A stretch of DNA of 64,000 nt from Pseudopithomyces maydicus (lineage: Eukaryota > Ascomycota > Dothideomycetes > Pleosporales > Didymosphaeriaceae). The translations under genes and the position numbers were made by a program. The stretch covers positions 1,550,001 through 1,614,000 of the forward strand of contig JANTUC010000010.1 of the NCBI GenBank assembly GCA_026873275.1, in the 5' to 3' direction. Of the stretch, positions 21,627 to 34,029 are shown one piece after another. Each line of letters opens with the position of its first letter. Positions within the stretch are counted from its first letter, which is position 1. The notes below the pieces were generated by a model, which was given only the letters and a program-made list of their open reading frames with translations, did not search any database and had not been told where the DNA came from.

Positions 21627-22004
21627 CTAAACCCGATAGCAGTTTATCTGCTGTGCTCCCTCATCAATATAGGCCACGTTAGGACCGTGGATAGTGTGCA
21701 TGATGCTAGAGCACTCCTCATCGCTAAATCACCGTTAGTACGGCTTTTCTTATCACGGGAGTTTTCAATTTACTTACGGCAATAAGTCGCAATCGAAGTT
21801 GGCAAAGACTTCGAAGCGGTCGATGAAGTAGCCAGGGAGACGCGTGGTCTTGCTGTCGCACGTGTTGCCGGCCTGGAGAACGAAGGTGAAGGAGTCGACA
21901 AAGGAGGCGTAACCGGCGAATTAGGTGTGGTTGATGGGTTTGGGAATGTCGGAGGCGAGGGCGCCGAAGATTAGGATGAAGAAGGCGAAGAGGTTGAGAT
22001 ACAT
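21627..22004 (-). pseudogene. Small secreted Cys protein with in-frame TAA
   Basis: Start at 22004 gives a signal peptide (MYLNLFAFFILIFGALA) then SDIPKPINHT. A TAA at 21923-21921 interrupts, after which the frame continues FAGYASFVDSFTFVLQAG, NTCDSKTTRLPGYFIDRF and FANFDCDLLP. The intron 21724-21777 has a perfect donor (GTAAGT), branch (TACTAACG) and acceptor (TTTAG). Exon 2 runs 21723-21627: DEECSSIMHTIHGPNVAYID ... INCYRV. Apart from the stop it is a complete 107-codon gene with four cysteines after the signal peptide, like a secreted effector or lectin-like small protein. TAA can arise from CAA by C-to-T change in a CpA context, the RIP signature. No family recognised. Confidence 0.7.
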
Positions 22005-22436
22005 CTTGGCGGAGTGATGGTATTAGACTGGTTGGTAAGACGTGATTTGAGGAGAGTGTTGAGGGTGATCGAGAGAGAGAGAGAGAGAGAGCGAGAGGTG
22101 CTGTGGAAGATGGGCAGCAGAGGGGCAGATCTATATATGCATGGTGCGGGGATTTTTGTTAGAGTTGGGTCATGAGCAGTGGCGCGTTTACTGGCGAATG
22201 AACAGAGTGGAATGCCAAATTAGGCTGCTGCTCCGTGTTTACCTTGGGGGCCTAATGGGTTAAGTCCAACGAGATAGTGGGGTGGAAGTCAAAATAACAA
22301 TTTACGTTTATGGATAGAGGTACAAGGTTGGGAACTCGTCCTTACGAGCATGCATGTTGAGAATCAGAAATAGTTTATTATTTACTTCTTTTTAAAAACC
22401 TACGTATTAAGTATGACCTGAAACATCAGTATTATT
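22005..22436. other. Spacer between secreted-protein pseudogene and aquaglyceroporin 3' end
   Basis: About 430 bases. It contains a GA microsatellite (22071-22091), which on the minus strand is a CT tract typical of fungal 5' UTRs, the TATA-like element at 22132-22138, and AT-rich DNA toward 22436. Confidence 0.45.
22132..22138 (-). promoter_or_regulatory. TATA-like box of the secreted-protein pseudogene
   Basis: GCATATATAG on the minus strand about 130 nt upstream of the ATG at 22004, followed by a CT-rich stretch. Position and sequence suit a core promoter of a regulated secreted-protein gene. Confidence 0.45.
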
Positions 22437-24357
22437 TTAAACATCCATATTCCCTATCTTTTCTTGTGCTTGCTTCTTCTTTGCCTTCGCTTTATCCCGT
22501 AATTCTTTGGGGCTCGGCCAATTGTAGTTCAGCGGCGACTCGTTACCCACGAAGATGAACACATCGTATACGAATGCACCTGTGAGCGCGCCTGTCAAGC
22601 CCGCGGCAATCGGCCCATACGCCCACCATCCGCTCGAGAAGGTTTCGGTGCCATATCCAACCCACCATGCTACGAAGCGAGGGCCGAGGTCGCGTGCCGG
22701 AGAAACACCTAGGCCATTGTATCCGAAACAGATGCAAAGGAGAAAGCTCATGAGACCGTAAATCAATGCACTCATACCTAGGACTGAGTCAGTTTGGCAA
22801 CAAGAGAGATAAGTAGAAACAGAACTAGCTCACCAGATCCAGGTGGTGTGTTGCTGTCGTCTCCGAGAGCGAACGCGACACAGGTATAGAGAGCTGCTGA
22901 GAGAAAGTCATTGAAGAAGGCCGTGGCAGTCGAAATATAGTCTTGCGGTATCGTGTAGAAAGCTTTCCCGGTTATAGATGGCGTAAGTTGAGGGTCGATA
23001 TGCATGATAGCGTCGCGATAAATGAACCTGGATTGAAGATAAGTCAGCGAGATCACGATCAAAGAAAAGGGACAGCGTACCATGCTAAGGCTCCAGCAGC
23101 AAAGCCCGCTAGTATTTGCATAAAAACGTACGCGAGACACAGTTTCCATGGAAAGCCTCTGAAAGCTGAGAAGGCAATGGAAATCCAAGGGTTCATGTGA
23201 CTTCCTGAAATACCGCCTCCTACGTAGATTCCCGCTGTCACAGCCAGCCCCCATGCCCATGATTGGGTGATATAATCCCCTTCTGCTACTGGGAAAGTGA
23301 TGGAGTAAAGGGTACCAGCGATGCCGAAAAACAGATATATGGTGGTCTGATACGTGTTAGCAGCCATTTCAGTCCTCTAGTTAATAAGACTCACTGCAAG
23401 GAACTCGGCGAATGCTTCAGGATAGCGTGCACGCAGTCGTGCAAGGGGGTTTCGATACGTGTTGTAGTAGTTTTGAATAGCTTGCTCTTCACGGTTGCGA
23501 CTATCCTTCTTCTCGGCCTGAGTTTCGGTCGTTTCAGCCGTATGGCCCGATTGATGATCTTCCAGGGCTGGATGATCGCCGTGAAAGTTGTCGAGCATTC
23601 TATCCGGCATCAAAGTTGGCGACTGCAAGCCATAGTGGCTATCTGGATTGGATGGGTGCTCTTTGTTGTATTGGTCTTCGCGTTCCACACCCCGCTCAAA
23701 AGAGTCGGTGCGATCAGTCTCTGCACGCGTCACGATGAACTTTCGTCCATCTATCTCGGCCTCGAACCTATCAGGTGGTGGTTGGTACTTTCCGTTTTCG
23801 TCTACTGGCGGCGGAACTTGAAGAATGGGCGGACCTTGACCGTCTGCTCTAGCAGCGTGATTAGATAAGATATGCTCAGTGAAGATCTCATACGTACCTC
23901 CATCGCGACTCCGCTCAAACTGCGGTCCATTATTATCTTCTTGGTCATTTCGATCTTTATCCCCCTCTTGCTTGCGACCCCAAAGCATACCAGGACGGAC
24001 TGTACGCGGGAAGGGACGTCCAAGTCCGAAGAGTGGTCGAGGAGGGTCTCGCTCGTACCATGGGTTAAGGGAATAATAATCGTTGTCCACATAGAAACGG
24101 TCTTCAGCCTTCTTTTCTGTCTGCTGCCGTTGCAGGTTGCTCTGCTGTTCGCGTACACTGCCTTCTGCGGTCCGTGGACGATTTGCTTGTCGTGTGCTAC
24201 CTGCCTGACCAAGCGTCGCAGAAGTTTTCATCCGGTCAAGAGGAACGGTAGGCTCTCTTTCCATATCATCCCTGCCTCTTTTGGATACCTGAGTGCGCCA
24301 TGTAGATGTTCGTTGGGAGAGACCAGCCGGTCTGGCGTTTGATGACGTGTTGTTCAT
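22437..24357 (-). CDS. Aquaglyceroporin (MIP family), Fps1-like with long N-terminus
   Basis: Membrane channel for glycerol/water. Four exons in phase: 23395-24357, 23081-23346, 22834-23027 and 22437-22777; 587 aa. Residues 1-315 form a charged, Gln/Arg-rich cytosolic domain, as in Fps1-type channels, whose N-terminus gates the pore. The MIP core follows: YLFFGIAGTL (TM1), GLAVTAGIYV, the first half-helix GGGISGSHMNPWISIAF with N-P-W at 373-375 instead of NPA, FMQILAGFAAGALAW, FFNDFLSAALYTCVAFALGD, and the second half-helix GLGVSPARDLGPR with S-P-A at 500-502 instead of NPA. Arg503 and Asp504 of the glyceroporin filter are kept. The C-terminus is a short Lys-rich tail. Identity as a MIP channel is secure; solute preference is not. 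Confidence 0.93.
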
Positions 24358-25180
24358 GATGGCATCTGACCTGCTAGGCGTGGGCGGCGTTTTTTCAGCA
24401 GTTAGTTTTTCTGATAGATGTTAGATATTGTTTTGAGCCGTATACTATCGATTTGACTCGTGGCTCCCACGTGTGAGAGACAGTACCAAGGTTCTGCTGG
24501 CAGCAGTTCCCGCACGTGGCCCTAGAGACTATACTAACCTGTTGAAGACATTAACTAATCAATATCTGAGCAAACGAGATTGAAAAAAGTTGGGGGCGTA
24601 ATAGATAGACAAAATTATATATCCTAACGTAGGATGCTTTCATCCGCAAGAGGCAAGATGAGGTTTGCGTTTTCGGTGAGCAAAGGCTATCCGTGCGGCA
24701 GCATTTACGTCACACCCACGGCATTTCACGCCGCGTGAGTCAAATTTCGCATCCATTCGGGCAAAATTCGCATCACTTGCCATGGCATTTGCAAAAAATT
24801 GCGGGGAATTACTCTGCAATAGGTCATACTAATGCGCGGCGCCGGTCGTTGAGCCGTAGCTGGGTTTACGATGCAACAGTTTGCCTTTTTGGGACCAAAA
24901 CATTGAGCACTGACGACGAGTCTCATCGCATCTGCGCGCATATCCATGATCGGCCAATGTCAAGCCGAAACATCGAAAATTGCACAATCACATGTAGCGT
25001 TGCTCTATATTTCAGATTTCCCTTGGGTGGGGATCGTTTGAAATCTTCGTTGGAATTGTGGAGATCGATTAACTAGTGTCAGATGCGAAAATGCGATCTA
25101 TACGTGGTGTCATGAAGTAGAGTGAAAGTCCTGTTAATAGGATACCTGGCTCAAATGTCTTTTCGCGACTGTCCTCCGAT
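24358..25180. other. Intergenic, promoter of aquaglyceroporin
   Basis: About 820 bases, A/T-rich with homopolymers. A plus-strand ORF at 24693-25076 lacks any recognisable domain or gene-like composition and is not accepted. Confidence 0.4.
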
Positions 25181-26388
25181 TCAAAACTTCTTCAGCACCT
25201 CTTTGAGCGCTTCCTCCTTTTTGTTGAAGAAGACGCTCGCGTGTGTATCATCTGATACGTGGTACTCAGCCCTTCCGCCGAATTGTGCTGCGATGTAATC
25301 TCCATGACTCATTGGAACATTCATATCTTGTTTCCCATACCACATCTGAATCGGGAGATCCTCCCTGATGTCGGCGATCTTGAATCCCCAAGGAGAACAT
25401 GTGACGCAGCCATCCTGTGCCGCGCCATCAAATGATTTGCCATAGGCCGTGTTCGCGCTCGTACACATCGTCCACAGTGCACCCTCGTCTTTCATACATT
25501 CGAGATCTCTGGGGTTATGCTTAGCGAGCAGGGATGGCTGAAGCATTTTTCGAACTCGCTCCTCGATGGGAAGATCCACGCGTCCTATCCAGCCACCAAA
25601 GATATTTTTCAGCGCGTAACCATTCATCCATGCCGGAGCATATCTCCAGCCGTAGGGAAAGCCAAGCTTGTGTCCCCATGCGCCGCCTTTGTGGCCTGAT
25701 ATTTAAGCAGTCAGTGAAAGCTATTAAGCGAATATGGAGCACCAGGCACTGTTTTTGGTAGGAAAGAAAGGGATTTTTCTTCGAACGGCAGGTATAAAAC
25801 ACTGCTGGTGTACGATCGTTAACTTACCAATAATATCCGACGGGCCTATGCAGCATATCATCGACGCAACCTTGAGTTGTGACGCAGGTAAAGCGTACGC
25901 ACAAGCCAGCACTGACGGACCAGCCCCTGAAGCACCCTATCCTCAAAATTAGGTCATCCTCACTCGGTATCACTGCGCTACTGCATCTGCTAACATACCA
26001 TTACCGCATACTCTTTCAATTGCAAGTGCTCCACCAATTTCTCGATATCCTTTGGGTAATCAAGCAACTTTCTCCCTGGATGCGGAGAACTCAAGCCTAG
26101 CCCTGGCCTGTCCGTAGCGATAATTCTCGCCCCATATTTTAAGCCAAGTTGATGGAAGTAAGCGCCCTCGATGCGGCACGCAGGGAGACCGTGAAAGAAA
26201 AAGACAGGTTTTCCGGTCGGCGATCCATACTGTGCATATCCAAGTTTACGTCCGTCTGGAAGCGTCAGAGTGTGGTCGTACTCGCTGCCTGTCGGGAAGC
26301 GGTTGAGGTCAGGCCCGTGAAGAGTCACTGGGACATCTGCTGGAGCTAGTCCTGGGATGAAAAACGAAAGGATGTCTCTGATGCCCAT
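25181..26388 (-). CDS. Alpha/beta hydrolase
   Basis: Three exons in phase: 25999-26388, 25828-25936 and 25181-25695; 337 aa. Start chosen at the ATG 26388 (MGIRDILSFFIPGL). Fold motifs: LGYAQYGSPTGKPVFFFHG (oxyanion strand, HG), DRPGLGLSSP, nucleophile elbow G-A-S-G-A-G right after the first intron, acid region MWYGKQDMNVP, and catalytic His in DDTHASVFF. The family often shows this fungal arrangement (GY-Q-G-P-G-PVFF-HG-PA-R). Substrate cannot be told from sequence. The second intron (25696-25827, 132 nt) is longer than its neighbours but has GTAAGT and a CACTGAC branch. Convergent with no nearby plus gene; no signal peptide, so probably cytosolic. Confidence 0.9.
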
Positions 26389-29300
26389 TGTGTCAATTAA
26401 TTGGAACACCAATCCAGAGAAATAACGAATCTTAATGAGACTTCAGAGTTGCTTTATAAAGCATGTCATACTCTGTGACATGCCACGAAATCCGTACGCC
26501 GGGCTGTTGTAACACTCAGCGCTAGCCGTCTGGAGAGTTGTAAGCCCCATTTCTTTGTGGCTGTACAATGCTTATTGTCTGTTCTCCACGACGTGGAAGT
26601 TTCAAAGTATCATTTTGCGGCTGCCTAGTGCTTAACACAACGTGGTATTCCGACATGGCCCGAAGAGGAAGTTATCGGCAGTCGGTCGGAGCGGACCGCC
26701 GAATCCTGGGCTAGGGATTCCTTCTGGTTCCAACGTCGACCCGACCACCGATGTTGAACTTCGCTGGGATGGATCTCGAACATAATACTGTCTTTTTAAT
26801 ATGATGAGTGTGGTATCCTTTTAGCACGTTTTGGAATTGTCCGTTATAACCTGCTTAGTCCCAATTGATGCTAGCGTACTGGGAAGCAGAGGATACATGT
26901 ATCCAGTCTTTCGCTTATTTCACTGCAAAGCAGCCCTTCCTTTCGCTACAAGCTTCGATCTTTTGTTAGTCTACATTTACCCCCGTGTAGATCGCACGAA
27001 GCTTGGCTATTCCATGGTGCAAAATTCCATTGAACCCCTGCTGCCACTCGGAGCACGCTACAGCTTCGGGAAGGTGGAGCAAAGAATCTTACAACGGCCT
27101 ATCCAGCGATAAGGAGATGCATTGCAGCTAAAGCTTTTGTAGGCACTTTATCAGTAGAACATGGCGGTGAGTTGTTCGTCTAAACTAATTATGACCTGTG
27201 TCTTTCTAAAGGTCTTTCCGAAATGCAATCTATACAAGTCAACAATTCACCGATAGATTGATTTCCAACCTCAAGATCTTCGTAATCGGAACTTACCTGA
27301 ATGTACTGTCTATCTACTCACAGTAGCAAAAGTCAACCGTACAATAGGCCTGTAATACCCCGACCATCGGGCGTGTTGAAAAAAGCCTATCTCACACATC
27401 CTGACAAGGGCCAAATACCACACCCCTCGCTAACGCAGTATAGGCAAGTAGCCGACTGTGCTGACCACGCAACTCCAAACATGTCCGTATCTACAATCTA
27501 TTTCAAACGGCCATGCACCTGTAGAGACTGTTTCATACAGTCACTCAGTGGATCACTTTATCGCACACCGCACAGCACCTATCTACAACCATGTCCATGC
27601 ACAGCAAGCACACGTACCCATTCGCCTCTATCAATTCAAAACGGCAAACCTGCATGCATATATGTACGCACATACATCAAAATTCCTCCCCCACTCGACC
27701 CCCACCTCGAGAAAACTACCAAATTGGGAGAATGGCAGCTCCAAACATCTTCTGAACCCTATATCTGATCTGGCAATCAAGAGATAAGCTTTGCCAATCC
27801 CACGTATGTACTCGTATGTATCTTTCATCATTCTGCTGTCAAACTTAGCGCCGGTAAACTCTGAAAACAGACTTGACGTCGGCGCAAGCTCGTTCGCCCG
27901 TGCATATCCACCCATGCGAGGAGGAGAAACAATTCACACAGATGTTGAAAATACACCATCCACACATCTATCCATCTATCTATTCATCTATCTACTACAC
28001 ACGACCCACCCCGCCCCCTCCCCAAACCACACCTCACACTCCACACCCATGCGGTCCACAACCCCACCCTGCCCACCATCTACGGTACACCACGGTGCGG
28101 TGCGGTACGGTACCAAACGCACTACCCAAACCGCCCATCTCAGCCCCACACAAGCCCGCTCCTAGCTACAGAAGTACGCATGTACGTATGTAAGCCAAGC
28201 CAAGCCACGCCAAGCTGAAGCATGCATATACTTGCACGTTAGCCCGCGCCGTCACGATTAGCCTGGGCTGAAAGCAATCCACTCTGGACTACGGTCTGTG
28301 GACTACGCACTGGATGATGGCTAGACCGCGGTGGGTGGTGGGTGGGTGTACGTACACCTGCGTGCGTGCGTGTGGATGTGCATAGCTCGTGTGCAGTTGC
28401 CGTATAAGTTGGTTGTACGTATGTGAGTACGTACATGCACGTAGGCTGGTTGGTGGGGAGGTGGCGATGGTTGCGTGGACGGGTGCGTGGACGGGTGCGT
28501 GTGTGGTGTATCTCTTTGTATTTCTAGCGCGTCTGGTATACGGTAGACTATGGATGTTTCTTCTTACGGTAAGGTCGTCGTGGCCAGCGGTTGGGTAGAC
28601 AGGTAGGTAGACAGGTAGGTAGGTAAGTAAGCTAGTCACCCTGAACCAGCTATCATGCCCATACCATGTAGGTAAATTATACAACGTAGCGCTACAAGGT
28701 CACGCAAGGCAAGACAACGCAAGGCAACGCAATGCAGTGTAATGATTACATACACATACGTGAGTCTGTAGATGCGGGGTTGGACCCTGAAAGCATAACT
28801 ACATGGTGGTAGACCAACTACCTACCTGCATTTGATTACATGCGTAGGCTGTGAGGGACTGGTTTGGGATGTGATGGAGATGAGATGAGATGGATGGATG
28901 GAGGCTATGAGATGAAATGGTTTGAAATGGGATACGATGGGATGAGATGGAAAGGGATGAAAGTGATTGACGTAATGGAACTTTACTGTTTCGAGATGGG
29001 AATTCAGGTTTTGGTATTCAGGTTTTGTTCTTCGCGCTAGGTATGTAGGACCGTTGGGCTGGGTCGCTAGGTGGAAGTGAGGTATGAGGGAACAGGTGAT
29101 GATGGAGCATCATCCAAGAGAGCATGGGATAGTAGAACATGATCTCAGATTCGTTATTCAAGAGCAAGAGACACATTCAGTCACGAAAGACGGTCAAAGA
29201 AACAAAAGTATAGAGCACAAATGCATGTATTACGCCTACGCTTGCAACCAGCAAGCTGATTTTGTATGTATAATACACGAGATCGCCCACCCATTCATCC

Positions 29301-29401
29301 ATCCCATCCGTCATGCAACCATTAATGATCTCGTTCTCGTTACCGGGCACCGCCCGCCATATACATCGTCCCATCCATCCCTAACCAATCCGTTGCTCTA
29401 T
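26389..29401. other. 3 kb gene-free stretch with simple repeats
   Basis: No gene supported. Contents: AT-rich DNA to about 27300, C/A-rich tracts 27400-28150 (many ACAC, CACC and ATCT words), GTACGTATGTA and CCAAGCCAAG words near 28170-28215, GGTAGGTAGACA repeats near 28600-28630, and GATGGGATGAGATGG-type runs 28870-28970. ORFs of 60-284 codons on both strands are low-complexity. Confidence 0.45.
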
Positions 29402-30056
29402 TTACAAAGCAAAGACGGCAAAGGCAGCAGCGCCGATGAGACCGGCGGCGGCACCAACGCGGGAAGCGGCACCAGGGAACTCAGAGGTAGAAGGAGTGGG
29501 AGCAGTAGAAGGAACGGTGCCGTTGGCCGAGGGGGTAGGAGCACCCGAGGGGGCGGACACAGCAGTGCTGGGCTCAGGGATCATGTACGAGGAGGTCTCA
29601 GTGGCAGCAGGAGCCTCGGTGGACACGGGGGCCTCAGTGGAAGCGGGAGCCTCGGAGGAGGTGGGCTCAGCGCTGGACTCGACGGCGCTGCTGGACTCGG
29701 GGGCCTCGGTCTCGTTGGGGTTCGGGACGGAGATGGTGACGCCAGCAGAGGCGCAGGTGTTCTCGACACCCTTGATGACCTCGGCCTGCTCGTCGGCAGT
29801 GCAAGCGCCCTGCACGCAGGGAGTGACGCTGGCGAGGAGCGCGTCAGACTTCTCGCAGTGGCACTTGAAGTCGGTGAGGTCGGAGCAACCGTCGCCGGTC
29901 AATGCGGTCAGGAAGCACTGGAGCTGGGAGGGGGTTAGCAAGGTGGTATGTGAGAAGGAGGTGCAGGTAACATACGGAGCATTGGGGGAGGTCAGAGAGC
30001 TGAGCAGAGGCAACACCGGCCAGAGCGACGAAAAGGGCGGGAACGAAGGTCTTCAT
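29402..30056 (-). CDS. CFEM-domain GPI-anchored cell-surface protein
   Basis: Exons 29976-30056 and 29402-29923 (intron 29924-29975, donor GTATGT, branch TGCTAAC, acceptor CCCAG); 200 aa. Signal peptide MKTFVPALFVALAGVASA. The CFEM domain follows at once with eight cysteines: PQC, LQCF, DGC, FKCHC, TPC, GAC, NTC. The conserved Asp before the FKCHC pair, which ligates haem iron in Candida CFEM proteins, is present (LTDFKCHC). Then a Ser/Thr/Pro/Ala-rich stalk (about residues 95-175) with APAST/EAPVSTE repeats, and a hydrophobic C-terminus (VGAAAGLIGAAAFAVFAL) as a GPI signal. Likely role: wall/plasma-membrane protein, possibly haem or iron acquisition or host interaction. The mature location is inferred from the two end signals. 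Confidence 0.93.
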
Positions 30057-32844
30057 CTTGATGTGTGGTTGGTTGGTGTTGTTGCTTGGTTGAATAGCGA
30101 GCGATGTACAAAGCGTAGAAACGACTGTTGTATTCCGGAGACGTGCTACCGAACAAAGGTGGAGGACTGGCTGCCCAGGTTTAAGTATTCGATGCACAAA
30201 GTTGGGATGGCCCTAGCTCTTCCCCAGTTTCTTAGGAAACAAGGCCGCACCACCCCAGGGTGACCGGCTCGGCGTCACATGCGGCTATTTGCGCAAGCTT
30301 TGGGCTGGAGCGCGCAGGATTCGCCCAGACTAGCCGTTCGCACGAATTCCTCATGGAGGGCGAAAGCCGCTAAGCTCTACAAATGAAAAGGGCAGGGTCT
30401 GGGGCTGGCACTGGCACTGGCAGAAGGGACGGCGGCGGCCGGGGGCGAATATTGCATTGGACGCAGGCGAAGCCCCATGGGGGTGCCGATTGGCCTGGAG
30501 ACAAGCCCTTACGTTTGAGCGTGGCCGGCGGCGGGTCGTCGAGCAGTATTTGGGAGGTTAGGAAGCGTGTGGAGTGCCTGGCCTGAATCCCATGCGCACG
30601 GGCACCCGATGATTGGAGGGCCTGGGCATTTGTGGCGCCGATCGTATTTTCTCGACCTTCCGGATACGCGAGCGAACTGCTTGCGGGAAGGGCGCGCGTG
30701 GGCTGGACGTTGGTGGAGCGCATGGCGGGACGCGGCGCCGTGTCTCTCAGCCTTCTTCTTCTTCAGCTGGCTGTGGTGCCGTTGCGCGGTCATCTCGTCT
30801 TGCGGGAGCAACGACTGCCAACGAGAGATGGGACGGACGGCAACCCACAAGGAAGCACGGATCGAAGCGATGACGCTCGGTGGCCAGGGATGCAAACAAC
30901 TCAATGAGGCACGGCTTTAAACCCCGCAAGCCACTTTACCCGCCTGGGATCCTCGCCCGCAGCCACCTTGCCGTTCCAGGCCACCACCCTTCACCATTCA
31001 ATACCAAGCGACAGCGTTCTCCCTCAACGACCTGCCAGCCATTGGCCCGCTCTCGTGCGCAGTACCACCGCAACACGCCACGGCGAGATGTGGCACTCTA
31101 GCCCGTCTGCAAGAGCAGGGCCTCTTTCATCGGATCCTCCGGGGCCCCTTCCTTCGTGATGCCCATTCGTCCAGCGCGAGTACCTGCGTGATGCACTTCA
31201 GCGGCGTGCTCCAAGACACAGTCGCAGTGGGATGCCACCTTCCACGAAACATACGTATATATAGACACAGTAGAAGGAGACCGGAGGGTAGCACATGGAC
31301 GACGGCTGGCCCGAGGTGGCCGTTGATCGTAACCACGACCAGCAGCTGAGCATCATCAATATGTGCGAAACGCCCCCGAGTCTCCTCACGCAGGGTCCAG
31401 TTCCTCGGCAGCATGTGCGCTTTTGGCAGCTACCACGTCGTCGCATGAATCTGGGGAACAGACCAGGTGGGCACCGCGCGCCATCATATCTGGGGAAGAG
31501 CTTGGCCGCGAAAATCAGGTTCTGTCCGGCGCGCACATCTCTCCCATCGACATCATCGCACGACCGTATCCGTCGCATGCCTTACAGCTCTCGTCTATGC
31601 GAAGGACGCCGCGCGACGCCGAGGTTTCGACCTCGGAGGTGCGTTGAGTTGATCGACCTGCGACAAGGATGCAAGGATGAGCAGTAATGGCAGCAGCAGT
31701 CCGCGAGGCAGACGCAGCCAACGAGCGTGGAGGACGGGAGCAATGTGATCGCGATGATCGAATCTCGATAGTGCTGCGACATTGCTGCGACGGTGGCATA
31801 ATTGTCCGTCGACGCCTACCATCTTTGGACTAAGCCCCCTATGAGAGATTTTGGTTGAACACAACCACAACGAACTGGCTGGCTGTTGCATTGCAGAGTC
31901 GCTCATGGTTTTTTTGTTATTGCTTCGGAGCGCCCCCGACAGGACGAAACGCCGTTAGATACCAAGGGTTTCATACATATATCTTTATGCCCGACCATTG
32001 ATGTTTTTTGTTTACCAGCAGACAGCGCATTACGCTGTGGGAGGAGCTCGAGTGTATTGTCTAGAGTGCCGCGTACTGGCGAAGTGAGGTTGAAAGAAGC
32101 TCTATTGCGTGCTTACAAGCATGGACCGCACAACGCCTCACGACGCGTCTACGGCCAGCACTGGCACCGGTTGCAGTTACACTCAAAGTTGAGCCACTGT
32201 TGGTATAGATGTATAGGTGTAGTTCTTGATTGCTATTCGCAGCCCGCATGCAGTATGATCGAGTTGGTCCGTAGGTAGCAGCAGATGTATCGAGTTCACA
32301 ACCTCGTTGTTAGCCGACGCTTTCGTAACGATCACATCTTTGTGTCCACAAGCATCAAACCTGGAGATGCAAAGGAAGCCCGTTGCTAGATGTAAACCAT
32401 TTCTGCAGATGGGTGTATATGTTTTTCGCTCACATCGCTAGGGTAATACCTGTATGCTCTGTTCAGACGCACTTTCCTAGGAATGCTAGTGGCCGGTGAA
32501 TACGGCAGTAGCGAGCCAGGTGTGAAATCGATACCTAGTTACAACTATCTCAGAAACCTGGTACCTGCAAGACACAGGTCTGCGAGGCTGAGAAATCTCG
32601 CATGGGACTGGAGCAAAGTTTACCAGGAGAGCGTAGAGTTCCGGTACGGCCATGACTAAGCGGCGACAGGGATCCGATCTAATCTAATCTCATCGCCGCT
32701 CGGGGCTGGACTGGTACGTATCCCTGCAAAGGCCACAGAGTGTCAACTCTAAGCTACAACATCGCCGTGAGCTCATTCATTGCGCCTTTCCCTACGGCTC
32801 CACCACCCACCTCTTCTCCGTTACACAACAGCAGACAGCCCAAC
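30057..32844. other. 2.8 kb without a supported gene; promoters of CFEM and SEC13
   Basis: The first 150 bases are the CFEM promoter and 5' UTR. 30300-31800 is GC-rich and yields many overlapping ORFs on both strands with Arg/Ser/His-rich, domain-free products. 31900-32700 is ordinary mixed sequence. TCTAATCTAATCTCATC lies near 32675, upstream of SEC13. I see no RNA gene or transposon remnant. Confidence 0.4.
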
Positions 32845-34029
32845 ATGGTAAGAACCACCACACATCGCACCTTCCGAAATTCTGCCGCTAACCCGCCGCC
32901 ACCATTTCCAGGCCAACGTAATAACGAATTCCGCTGGCCACGACGATATGATTGTACGTTGCCAATTCGCCCTCCCCGCATACTCACGCCCACGCTTCCG
33001 TCCTCCGCCATCATGAGCCGCCTCCCAAACACCACCGACCTGGGCCTTTCCACCGCCGCGGCAGGCGGCAGTGGTGTCATCGACCTCATCTCCGACGATG
33101 CTAACGACATGCAGCACGATGCTGTCCTCGACTACTACGGCCGCCGGCTGGCCACCTGCTCCTCCGACAAGACCATCAAGATATTCGAGGTAGAAAACGA
33201 GTCGCATCGCCTCGTCGAGACGCTCAAGGGGTACGTCGCTGCCCCGCCGCTGACACCTCCCCTGCCGCCCATCTGACTGACGGGTGCCAACAGACACGAA
33301 GGCGCCGTCTGGTGCGTCGCCTGGGCCCACCCCAAGTACGGCAACATCCTCGCATCCTCCTCCTACGACGGCAAGGTCCTCATCTGGCGCGAGCAAAACG
33401 GCGCATGGCAGAAAATCTACGACGTCGCCCTGCACTCCGCCTCGGTCAACCTCGTAGCATGGGCCCCGCACGAGGCCGGCTGCCTCCTCGCCTGCGCCTC
33501 CTCTGACGGCAACGTCTCCGTCCTCGAGTTCAAGGACAACGCTTGGTCCCACCAGATCTTCCAGGCGTGCGGCTCGGGCGTCAACAGCGTGAGCTGGGCC
33601 CCTGCGTACGCGCCGGGACAGGTCATCACGGCGAGCGGAAACGTCGGCGGCAACGCGCGGCGCTTCGTGACGGGCGGGAGCGACTGCCAGGTTAAGCTGT
33701 GGGAGTTCAGCGCCGAGAGCGGGACCTATGTCAGTTCGCAGATTTTGACGGGCCACACGGATTGGGTGCGGGATGTCGCGTGGAGTCCGACGGTGCTGTC
33801 CAAGTCGTACGTTGCGAGTGCGAGCCAGGATAAAACGGTGCGGATTTGGACGTCGGCGGATCTGAGGGAGTGGAAGTGCACCGTGTTGAATGTGGATGCT
33901 GTGGCGTGGAGGGTGAGCTGGAGCTTGAGCGGGAACGTGTTGGCGGTCAGCACGGGGGATAACAGGGTTAGCCTTTGGAAGGAGAAGCTGAGTGGAGGGT
34001 GGGAGTGCGTGAAGACGATGGAGGAGTAA
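32845..34029 (+). CDS. SEC13: COPII coat / nuclear pore WD40 protein SEC13
   Basis: Six-bladed WD40 protein shared by the COPII outer coat (with SEC31), the Y-complex of the nuclear pore and SEA/GATOR. Exons: 32845-32847 (ATG only), 32912-32953, 33115-33230 and 33294-34029; all in phase, 298 aa, the family length. It starts M|ANVITNSAGHDDMI, then HDAVLDYYGRRLATCSSDKT, HEGAVWCVAWAHPKYGNILA, SSDGNVSVLEF, GNARRFVTGGSDCQVKLW, GHTDWVRDVAWSPTVLSKSY and SASQDKTVRIW. The ORF that reads through the first two introns from 32740 is spurious: it destroys the N-terminus. The initiator exon carries only the start codon. No other oddities. Confidence 0.97.
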
